From B4-G1 sp964393895 (lineage in GTDB: Bacteria; Chloroflexota; Anaerolineae; B4-G1): 64,000 nt of DNA. Numbering within the stretch: the first letter of the stretch is position 1; the number at the start of each line of letters is the position of its first letter. The notes beneath the pieces are model-generated. The model was not told the DNA's origin. It saw nothing but the letters and a program-made list of their open reading frames with translations, and made no database searches. The position numbers were made by a program, and so were the translations under genes. Shown piece after piece: positions 1-6,972 of the stretch. The DNA is taken from NCBI GenBank assembly GCA_964393895.1, contig CAYMWP010000002.1, positions 1 through 64,000 on the forward strand, written 5' to 3'.

Positions 1-201
1 TTCACAGGTCAACTGACACGTTTGGGAGCAATTTTGGATCTACTGAGACTATCTATCAGGGGTGATTCCGTGGTGCCTGGGTTGCCAAAGATATAGCGCA
101 CTCCTTCAGACAATAGACTTTCTATAAACGAGTGTTTGCCATTGCGCATTGTACACTTCGCTCAAAGGATGCCCAAAAACCCGGCTTCCGCCTTGTCTAT
201 T

Positions 202-1161
202 TTACTGACCGAGCTTGGCAAAAGCGGCCCGCACTTCCTCGAGCTGCCCGGCCGAGCCGAGTAGCTCGTTGCGGCTGGCGATGAACTTGGCGTACTCTTC
301 CATATAGACCTTACCCGGCTTGCGGAAATCGAACACCTCGGGCTGGTCGCGGAAAAACTCGCGATGGACGCGGGCCCAGACGAGCCGCCCGTCGGTATCA
401 ATGTTGATCTTGCACACTCCCAGCTTGGCGGCCGGCAAGTACTGCGTGGGGTCAACCCCCTTAGCGCCCTTGAGCGCGCCGCCGGCCGCGTTGATGCGCT
501 CGACCTCCTCCTGCGGCACGGAAGACGACCCGTGCATCACCAGGGGAAAGCCTGGCACAAGTTCCTGAATAGCCTCCACGATCTCAAAGTGCAGCGACTG
601 GGTGCCCGAAAATTTGAACGCGCCGTGACTGGTCCCAATGGCGCAGGCCAGGCTGTCGCAGCCGGTGCGCTCAATGAACTCGGCCGCCTGCTTGGGATCG
701 GTCAGGTGCACCTGATCCTCGGCGACGCTGACATCCTCCTCGACGCCGCCCAACTGCCCCAGCTCAGCCTCGACGCTTACCCCCTCGGCGTGCGCCCGGT
801 CAACCACGCGCTTGGTGATCGCCACGTTCTCCTCGAAGGGAAAGCTGCTGGCGTCAATCATCACCGACGAGTAGAACCCAGACTCGATGCAATCGTAGCA
901 GGTCTCCTCGTCGCCGTGATCGAGGTGCACGGCAAAGATGGCCTCCGGGAAGACCTCGTCGGCGGCGCGGATCATACCTTCGAGCATGCGCTTGTCTGTG
1001 TATTTGCGCGCCCCTCTGGAAATCTGAACGATGAACGGGGCTCGAGATTGGATGTTCCCCCGAAAAAGCCCCATCGTCTGCTCGGCGTTGTTGATGTTAT
1101 AACCGCCGACAGCATACTTGCCGTAAGCCTGCTCGAACAACTGCTTGGTCGTGACAATCAT
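202..1161 (-). CDS. fba: Class II fructose-bisphosphate aldolase
   Basis: Reversible zinc-dependent aldol cleavage of fructose 1,6-bisphosphate to dihydroxyacetone phosphate and glyceraldehyde 3-phosphate, in cytoplasmic glycolysis and gluconeogenesis. The 319-residue length is usual for the class II family. The family signature HLDHG gives Asp81 (catalytic acid position) and zinc ligand His82. GTSHG gives the His179 metal ligand and LVMHGSSSVP gives the His210 ligand and phosphate loop. The ATG has a near-perfect AGGAGG Shine-Dalgarno just upstream on the minus strand. It lies downstream of the LysM/PA14 gene but a strong terminator separates them, so it is probably transcribed alone. The family is clear; substrate could be tagatose or another ketose bisphosphate, which sequence alone does not decide. 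Confidence 0.95.
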   Translation of the reverse strand: MIVTTKQLFEQAYGKYAVGGYNINNAEQTMGLFRGNIQSRAPFIVQISRGARKYTDKRMLEGMIRAADEVFPEAIFAVHLDHGDEETCYDCIESGFYSSVMIDASSFPFEENVAITKRVVDRAHAEGVSVEAELGQLGGVEEDVSVAEDQVHLTDPKQAAEFIERTGCDSLACAIGTSHGAFKFSGTQSLHFEIVEAIQELVPGFPLVMHGSSSVPQEEVERINAAGGALKGAKGVDPTQYLPAAKLGVCKINIDTDGRLVWARVHREFFRDQPEVFDFRKPGKVYMEEYAKFIASRNELLGSAGQLEEVRAAFAKLGQ

Positions 1162-1223
1162 TATCTGCCTCCTACAGAATCATTGATGTGGTTTTCTATA
1201 CCACGATGCCCATATCGGCTACA

Positions 1224-1254
1224 GGAAAAATGGGGCAAATTGGCAATTTGCCCC
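1224..1254 (-). terminator. Rho-independent terminator after the LysM/PA14 gene
   Basis: An 11-bp perfect inverted repeat (arms 1232-1242 and 1244-1254; arm GGGGCAAATTG) is followed on the minus strand by A and five T. It begins 6 bases after the stop codon of the minus-strand gene at 1261 and ends before the leader of the aldolase gene. Confidence 0.85.
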
Positions 1255-1260
1255 CACATT

Positions 1261-2559
1261 CTAATCCGCCTCACGCCACCAGACATAGATCAGGGCATTG
1301 CCGCCCTCCTCGTAATACTCGACTTTGACTTCATGGTCGCCAGTTGCGACCTCGTGCTCTCCGCAGTAGGCGACGCCATTGTTGGGATGCCATTCGTCCA
1401 GGACGCGATGACCATCCACCCAGATGCGCGCTCCGTCGTCACTCATGGCACAGAAAAGGTAGGCGTCCGCCTCCAGATACGCCGTCGTCGTCCAACGAAT
1501 AGAGAAGTAGTCGTTGCGCATGCCGGGCAAAGGACTGCCGGTCTCCCACTCGGCCCCAATCCAGGGCACGTAATCCGTGGCGAACGGAGGATCCTGCAAC
1601 TCTATGTTGTTATAGTACTGTCCGAACCAGCCAATACTCGGCGCGGGTGTGCTGGTAGGAGTGGGGGTGGGAGAGGGGCCTGGGGTCGGCGTAGGTGAAG
1701 GGCCCGGCGTCGCCGTCGGCCCCGGCGTCGGCGTCGCCGTCGAGAACTTTTCCCACCAGAAATAGATGCGGGCCACCTGGATGCGATCGTAGAACTCTAC
1801 CTTGATCTCGTGGTCGCCATCTACCAGTGCTCGATCTGCGGTGTAGAGGCGCAAGCCGCCGTCTCGCCAACCATTGATGATGCGCTCACCATCCACATAG
1901 ACCCGCACCCCATCGTCTACCCGGGCGTAGAAACGGTATGAGCCTGCATCAAAGTCAAATTCTCCCGTCCAGCGCACGGAGAAGGAATTCGTGGGCATCC
2001 CGCCCGCCGGCGGCCCCCAGGCCCAATCGAAGTTGATCTCTTCGTCGTCGCGCGAGGTGTAGGCTGGCCCGGTGAGCGCGATGTTATCGAAATACTCGCC
2101 CAACCAGGGGCCGGGAAAGACGCCCGGCTGAGAGGGCTGGGGCGTTGCCGGAGATACTGGCGGCGCAGCGCCAGGGATGGCGAGGCGCTGGCCCACGTAA
2201 ATGTGATTGAGGTTAGTGATGCCATTGGCGCGCGCGATGGCCCAAACATTCACCCCGTAGCGCAGCGCAATGCTCGTCAACGTCTCGCCGCGTCGCACCA
2301 CGTGCACGGTGGCGACGGGGCGACCCTGGGGAATAACGAGCCGCTGCCCCACGCAGATGCGATTGGGGTTGACGATGCCGTTGGCGCGGGCAATGGTCCA
2401 CATATTCACGCCATAGCGACGCGCAATACTGTACAGCGTCTCGCCGCGCTGGACAATGTGAACAATGTCCTCCTTGGGTATCGCCGACACCGGCACGGCG
2501 CCGATGAGAAGCACCAAAGTCACCACCACCAACAGAGCTAGAAATCGCTTCTTGTACAT
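1261..2559 (-). CDS. Secreted LysM-LysM-PA14-PA14 protein
   Basis: A 432-residue exported protein expected to bind peptidoglycan or another glycan at the surface. An N-terminal hydrophobic signal segment (about residues 5-26, ending VSA) is followed by two LysM repeats (about 33-77 and 83-127), each with the core RGETL.SIA.RYGVN and ending VGQRL.IP. A Pro-rich linker then leads to two PA14-like beta-sandwich domains (about 148-270 and 312-432). Each has the pattern YxNI.L, F.VRWTG, DDG.R.W/YVDG and D..HE.KVEYY, typical of carbohydrate-binding PA14 modules. The two PA14 units are joined by a Thr/Pro/Ser stalk (about 273-308). The start has GGGAGG upstream. No catalytic domain is present. Unlike other secreted proteins here it ends in WWREAD and lacks the [YF]LP[LFV] tail. 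Confidence 0.85.
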   Translation of the reverse strand: MYKKRFLALLVVVTLVLLIGAVPVSAIPKEDIVHIVQRGETLYSIARRYGVNMWTIARANGIVNPNRICVGQRLVIPQGRPVATVHVVRRGETLTSIALRYGVNVWAIARANGITNLNHIYVGQRLAIPGAAPPVSPATPQPSQPGVFPGPWLGEYFDNIALTGPAYTSRDDEEINFDWAWGPPAGGMPTNSFSVRWTGEFDFDAGSYRFYARVDDGVRVYVDGERIINGWRDGGLRLYTADRALVDGDHEIKVEFYDRIQVARIYFWWEKFSTATPTPGPTATPGPSPTPTPGPSPTPTPTSTPAPSIGWFGQYYNNIELQDPPFATDYVPWIGAEWETGSPLPGMRNDYFSIRWTTTAYLEADAYLFCAMSDDGARIWVDGHRVLDEWHPNNGVAYCGEHEVATGDHEVKVEYYEEGGNALIYVWWREAD

Positions 2560-2615
2560 TTTGGGCCTCCCTTTTTCAGTCTATTACACCAGACCCGCCC
2601 AACCATACAGTCAAA

Positions 2616-3683
2616 CTAGGACAGCCAACAGTTGACGATGGCAGCGCCGGTGACGTGCTTGGTCTCCATCACGGTGCGTTCTTTAACAACGATCGTATGA
2701 CCATCCGCTCCCAAGTCCCAGAGGTCGCCGCGCAGGAAAACATTGATGCCAAGTCCTATCCCTGCACCAGCCAGCCTCCCGGCCAACCCGTATTTGAGCC
2801 AGGCCTCCTCCTCGGTCAGTCTGTTTACGTCGCGCACATCCACGTCGCCTGGCGCGAGCGCGCCGTTGTACCCGCGCCAGGGCGCCTCCCAAATACCGCT
2901 CGGCGAAAGATAGGACGGCACGGCGACAAAGTCGGCCTGCTTTGCTCTCAGCGTCTCGTAACAAGAGGGATACCAGGCATCGGCGCAGATCAACACCCCC
3001 AACCGGCCGGCCGGTGTGTCAAAGACGGGCAGTTCTGAGGCGAAAGCACGCGCGGTGAAAGACAGCTCTGTGGTGATGGGAAACGCTTTCCGCACGACGT
3101 CTTTGTATGCCAGGCCGTCGGGCCTGTACACCAGTGAGGCGTTGTAGAGCGGGCCATCACCGATCGTCAACTCGCCACCGCTCACCTCGGGCGAAGGGAG
3201 GACGATTGACCCGGCCACGATGGTCACGCTGTGTTCCCGCGCCAGCCTGGAAAACACGGAGTGGTAGATTTCCGCCATGCGCGCACTCTTCATACGGAAG
3301 AGAGCGTGTTTCACCTTCGAATGTTTGCTATCCGCACCCTCTGCTTTGGCGAACAGCAGCGTCCTGAAGAAAGAGACAAAGTTACTCAACACAAGCGCCT
3401 GCATCGCGCGCTCGACACTCTCGACCTGATAAACGCGTCGCTTCTCCCCCACAACGACCAACCAGGTGCCGATATATTCCGGCAGGACGACGATTGTTCT
3501 CTCGCCAAGCCAGCCCCTCTGACCTGCCGCGTCCAGGTAGCCGTTCAGCTTGGCGTAGAACACCTCTCCCGAGACATAGTCCCCTGGAATCATAAAGGGC
3601 TGGATGCCCAGCAGGTTCCCGCGCCGGGTATCAGCCCCATATTCAATGATCTCTTCAACCTGAAGCTGGATGTCTGGTAACAT
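2616..3683 (-). CDS. Carbon-nitrogen hydrolase (nitrilase superfamily)
   Basis: A 355-residue nitrilase-superfamily amidohydrolase that hydrolyses a C-N bond of an amide, nitrile or carbamoyl substrate. The Glu-Lys-Cys triad can be placed: Glu69 in VVLPEY, Lys about 199 in VVRKAFP, and Cys233 in GVLICADAWYP. The segment after the first catalytic region (about 75-150) is longer than in the smallest members and may form a substrate lid. No signal peptide or membrane segment is apparent, so it should be cytoplasmic. It is divergent from the FtsW-fusion gene, with about 100 bases between the starts. The substrate cannot be told from sequence. Confidence 0.85.
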   Translation of the reverse strand: MLPDIQLQVEEIIEYGADTRRGNLLGIQPFMIPGDYVSGEVFYAKLNGYLDAAGQRGWLGERTIVVLPEYIGTWLVVVGEKRRVYQVESVERAMQALVLSNFVSFFRTLLFAKAEGADSKHSKVKHALFRMKSARMAEIYHSVFSRLAREHSVTIVAGSIVLPSPEVSGGELTIGDGPLYNASLVYRPDGLAYKDVVRKAFPITTELSFTARAFASELPVFDTPAGRLGVLICADAWYPSCYETLRAKQADFVAVPSYLSPSGIWEAPWRGYNGALAPGDVDVRDVNRLTEEEAWLKYGLAGRLAGAGIGLGINVFLRGDLWDLGADGHTIVVKERTVMETKHVTGAAIVNCWLS

Positions 3684-3696
3684 CGCCCGTGCCTGG

Positions 3697-3725
3697 TTGA
3701 CCGGTGTGTGCAGAAGTGATATACT
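3697..3725 (+). promoter_or_regulatory. Sigma-70 type promoter for the FtsW-PBP fusion
   Basis: TTGACC (3697-3702), a 17-base spacer, then TATACT (3720-3725). Transcription from about 3732 would give a leader of about 50 bases before the ATG at 3781. Because the boxes lie downstream of an in-frame ATG at 3670, they also argue that 3670 is not the true start. Confidence 0.7.
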
Positions 3726-3780
3726 GGGGCAACTGTATTATACTGCCCTTCAAACCACTGTCAAGAAGAGCTATAGAGCT

Positions 3781-6468
3781 ATGCAAAACCACACCCACAC
3801 CGCGCGCCGCGAACGTAATCTACTCTTCGTAGCCGCCACATTCCTCCTCGTTGGCACCCTTACCCTCGCAATCCCCAATCCGTCTGCTACTGCGGAGCAG
3901 GAGACCCAATTCCCAATCTCTACTCTACTGCTCGCCGTCGCCATCTGGACACTGTCATTCACCACCGCCCATCTCTTCCTGAACCGCCGCCTTCCCCAGC
4001 GCGATCCATTGTTGCTGCCCGTGGGAGCTTTGCTGACCGGATGGAGCCTTCTATTCATCGCGCGACTGGCGAGCAACTTTCTCCTCCGACAAGCCATCTG
4101 GCTGCTCGTTTCCATTGCAGTGTTCCTGAGCATCACTCGCCTGAGCCGCGACCTGCGCTGGCTGCGTCGCTTTCGCTACACCTGGCTCTTTGGGGGACTG
4201 GCGCTGCTGGCGCTTACCCTCCTCCTTGGCGTCAACCCATCCGGCTACGGACAGCGCCTGTGGTTGGGAACCTGGGGAGTCTACTTCCAGCCCTCCGAAC
4301 CGCTCAAGCTCCTGATGGTCGTCTACCTGGCCTCTTACCTGGCTGAAAGGAAAGAACTGCTCATTTCGGAGCGGCAAAAGATCGGACGCTGGCGACTCCC
4401 TCCACTGGCCTACGTCGGCCCGCTCCTGACGATGTTCGGGCTGACGATGGTGCTCCTGGCCTGGCAACAAGACCTGGGAGCGGCAATGCTGTTCTTTTTC
4501 ACCTTCCTGGCGATGCTCTACCTGGCGACCGGCCAATGGGAGTATGTCGTGATCGGACTGGCGCTCTTTGCCGTGGCGGGACTGGCCGGCTACCGCCTCT
4601 CTGCACGGGTCGCGCTGCGGGTGGACGGCTGGCTCGACCCCTGGCCGGAGGCAGCCGACCGGGCTTTCCAAATCGTGCAGAGCCTGCTGGCCTTTGGGGC
4701 CGGTGGAGTTTTTGGGCAAGGGCTGGGGTTGGGCGACCCGACCTACATCCCAGCCGTGCATACCGATTTCGTCTTTGCCGCCATTGGGGAGGAGTTTGGA
4801 CTGGCGGGAACGCTGATCGTCGTCGTGCTGTACGGGCTGCTGCTGTTCCGCGGCTTTCGTGTTGCGGCGCGCTCCACACGTCCCTTCGAGCGCTTCCTGG
4901 CCGCAGGGTTGACGGCCGGGCTGGTCATCCAGGCGTGGGTCATCATGGCCGGAAACGTCAAGCTGGCCCCTATCGCCGGAGTCACTCTCCCTTTTGTCTC
5001 TTACGGCGGCAGCTCTCTACTGACCAGCTTTATCGGCCTGGGCCTCCTGATTCACGTCTCGGGTGGCAAATCGCAAGCCGCAAGTCAAGTTCCCCTGCCC
5101 TTCCTGCGCTTGACCCTCGTCCTCTCCACCACCCTGGCTCTCCTGGCCGTGACGTGCGGTTACTGGGCCGTCGTCCGCGCCGAGCCGCTGCGCGCCCGCG
5201 ACGACAACCCGCGCCGCGTGCTTTACGAGCAACGCATCGTGCGAGGGCGCATCCTGGATCGAGATGGGATCGTGCTGGCCGACGTGCAAGTCGCAGACGA
5301 GGGCGTCGTCACGCGCCGCTACTTGGTCCCAGAAGCAGCGCCGGCGGTCGGGTACGCCAGCCTGCGCTACGGGACGGGCGGGATCGAGACGACCTTTGAC
5401 GCCGAACTGCGAGGAGAGGCTGATCGCAGCGCGTGGCAGGCCGCCTGGGAAGAATTGCTCCACCGCCCACCCCAGGGCCGCGACGTGCAACTGACACTCG
5501 ACGCATCACTACAAACCCAGGCCCAACGATCATTGGAGGGCCAGGCCGGGGCCGTGGTACTGCTCGACGCTTCGAGCGGCGAAATCCTGGCCCTGGCCTC
5601 AAGCCCCACCTTCGATCCGCAAGACCTGGACGAGACGTGGGAGGAGCTGGCCCAAGACCCCGCCGCGCCGCTGGTCAACCGGGCCACGCAGGGCCTCTAC
5701 CAGCCAGGAGTCGCCCTCCAGACCATCGTGGTTGCCGAGGCGCTGAACGAGGGCCTGACCACCCTCTCCGCTCCCACAGTCAATGCGACGGCAACCATCC
5801 CCGTGAACGGTACACTGCTAGGCTGCAATGAGCCCGACCTCGAACCTCGTACGTTAGCCCAAGCCTACGGGGGCGCTTGCCCAGCTCCATTCGCAGATCT
5901 GGGTGAGCAATTAGGAGTCGCCGGACTCGAGGCCGCCATAGAGCATTGGGCGCTCACCACCACCCCGCCCTGGCTGGAAATCCCGACCGAGGCGGACGAC
6001 TGGGCCGAGTGGGCCAGCCAGAACAGAGCAACGCTCTCGAACACGCCCGCTTTGCGAAGCGAAGCGATTGGTCAGGGGCAACTGACCGTGTCGCCGCTGC
6101 AGATGGCGTTGGCGACAAGTACGTTAGCCAACCGGGGCAAAATGACTGCTCCCCGGCTGGCGCTCGGCGTCGAGGACGTGGAGGGTGACTGGCAAGAGTC
6201 TCCGAGCACGGGGAAACCTCGCGTCGTCATCACGCCAGACGTCGCGCGCCAATTGCTCGCAGCCTGGCAACATCACGGAGACAACGTCGCTGCTCATTGG
6301 GGCGCAGCCGTCGCCGGAAAAGATCAGCCGCCCCACGCTTGGTTCCTGGGAATAGCCCCGGCGGATGCACCCCGTTACGTCGTGGCAGTACTCCTCGAGC
6401 ACCAGGCCGACCCTCGACTAGCGGTGGAAGTAGGCAGCAGTCTCCTGGAGGCAGCGTCACTTTATTGA
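3781..6468 (+). CDS. FtsW/RodA glycosyltransferase fused to a degenerate penicillin-binding transpeptidase domain
   Basis: An 895-residue fusion. The N-terminal half (about residues 10-430) is a SEDS peptidoglycan polymerase with about ten membrane helices. The conserved catalytic Asp is present (Asp231 in WQQDLGAAM), as are HTDFVFAAIGEE (about 327-338) and the LPFVSYGGSS loop. The C-terminal half (about 460-895) follows the class B penicillin-binding fold, including AIGQGQLTVSPLQMA, which is normally highly conserved. All three penicilloyl-serine transferase motifs are lost: SxxK is Val644-Ala-Leu-Gln647, SxN is Ala699-Cys-Pro701, and KTG is Lys847-Asp-Gln849. In other bacteria SEDS and bPBP are separate partner proteins; here they are one chain with a polymerase that looks active and a transpeptidase that looks dead. 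The start at 3781 is preferred over 3670 because a good promoter lies between them and 3670 overlaps the divergent nitrilase start. Confidence 0.9.
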   Translation: MQNHTHTARRERNLLFVAATFLLVGTLTLAIPNPSATAEQETQFPISTLLLAVAIWTLSFTTAHLFLNRRLPQRDPLLLPVGALLTGWSLLFIARLASNFLLRQAIWLLVSIAVFLSITRLSRDLRWLRRFRYTWLFGGLALLALTLLLGVNPSGYGQRLWLGTWGVYFQPSEPLKLLMVVYLASYLAERKELLISERQKIGRWRLPPLAYVGPLLTMFGLTMVLLAWQQDLGAAMLFFFTFLAMLYLATGQWEYVVIGLALFAVAGLAGYRLSARVALRVDGWLDPWPEAADRAFQIVQSLLAFGAGGVFGQGLGLGDPTYIPAVHTDFVFAAIGEEFGLAGTLIVVVLYGLLLFRGFRVAARSTRPFERFLAAGLTAGLVIQAWVIMAGNVKLAPIAGVTLPFVSYGGSSLLTSFIGLGLLIHVSGGKSQAASQVPLPFLRLTLVLSTTLALLAVTCGYWAVVRAEPLRARDDNPRRVLYEQRIVRGRILDRDGIVLADVQVADEGVVTRRYLVPEAAPAVGYASLRYGTGGIETTFDAELRGEADRSAWQAAWEELLHRPPQGRDVQLTLDASLQTQAQRSLEGQAGAVVLLDASSGEILALASSPTFDPQDLDETWEELAQDPAAPLVNRATQGLYQPGVALQTIVVAEALNEGLTTLSAPTVNATATIPVNGTLLGCNEPDLEPRTLAQAYGGACPAPFADLGEQLGVAGLEAAIEHWALTTTPPWLEIPTEADDWAEWASQNRATLSNTPALRSEAIGQGQLTVSPLQMALATSTLANRGKMTAPRLALGVEDVEGDWQESPSTGKPRVVITPDVARQLLAAWQHHGDNVAAHWGAAVAGKDQPPHAWFLGIAPADAPRYVVAVLLEHQADPRLAVEVGSSLLEAASLY

Positions 6469-6479
6469 ACGAAAGAAAA

Positions 6480-6950
6480 ATGACGAAAGAGAACCCCACA
6501 GTCACAGACGGGCTGTTGGTCAGCCTCGAATACACGCTACACCTCGACGACGGAACACTCGTCAGCTCCTCCGACGAGCAAACACCCCTCGAGTTCATAC
6601 AAGGTCAGGGCCAAATTGTCCCGGGTCTGGAGCGGGCGCTCTATGGGATGGCCGTCGGTGAAGAAAAGGACGTGGTGATAGCGCCGGCCGAGGGATACGG
6701 CGACCGGAACCCCCAGGCATTCCGAGTGATCTCGTCCGATGACTTTCCCCCCAATATGGCGCTAAAACGAGAAGCGGCGATCCACATGCGAGATGAATCG
6801 GGGCGCACGGTAGTGGCTTTCGTAGCGGACGTCGGTCCCAACGGGGTGCTGCTCGACTTTAATCATCCATTGGCAGGGCAGACGTTGCACTTTCACGTCA
6901 GAGTGGCCGCCCTACGGACACCAACGAGCAGAGAACTGGGCCAGCCGTAG
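6480..6950 (+). CDS. FKBP-type peptidyl-prolyl isomerase, SlyD-like
   Basis: A 156-residue FKBP-type prolyl cis-trans isomerase of the SlyD/SlpA group. It has an N-terminal half-domain (LEYTLHLDDGTLV..S, then the motif GQIVPGLERALYGMAVGE) and an insert-in-flap domain (about residues 70-125, containing FRVISSDDFPPNM and VGPNGVLLDFNHPLAGQ). It returns to the FKBP strand TLHFHVRV. There is no His-rich metal-binding tail as in E. coli SlyD and no signal peptide. It starts 11 bases after the stop of the FtsW-PBP fusion, so co-transcription is likely; a folding role for the membrane fusion protein is only a guess. It converges with the histidine kinase gene on the other strand, 22 bases away. Confidence 0.88.
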   Translation: MTKENPTVTDGLLVSLEYTLHLDDGTLVSSSDEQTPLEFIQGQGQIVPGLERALYGMAVGEEKDVVIAPAEGYGDRNPQAFRVISSDDFPPNMALKREAAIHMRDESGRTVVAFVADVGPNGVLLDFNHPLAGQTLHFHVRVAALRTPTSRELGQP

Positions 6951-6972
6951 AAAGATCTCCGATTTACCCTCG

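Noticed and set aside
364..1698. Long plus-strand open frame of 444 codons
   Set aside because: Lies antisense to the aldolase and the LysM/PA14 gene, both with clear family motifs; its own translation shows no recognisable domain. A shadow of GC-rich codons.
3670..3780. Upstream in-frame start (37 extra residues) for the FtsW-PBP fusion
   Set aside because: It overlaps the start of the divergent nitrilase gene, and a good promoter (3697-3725) lies downstream of it; the ATG at 3781 fits better.
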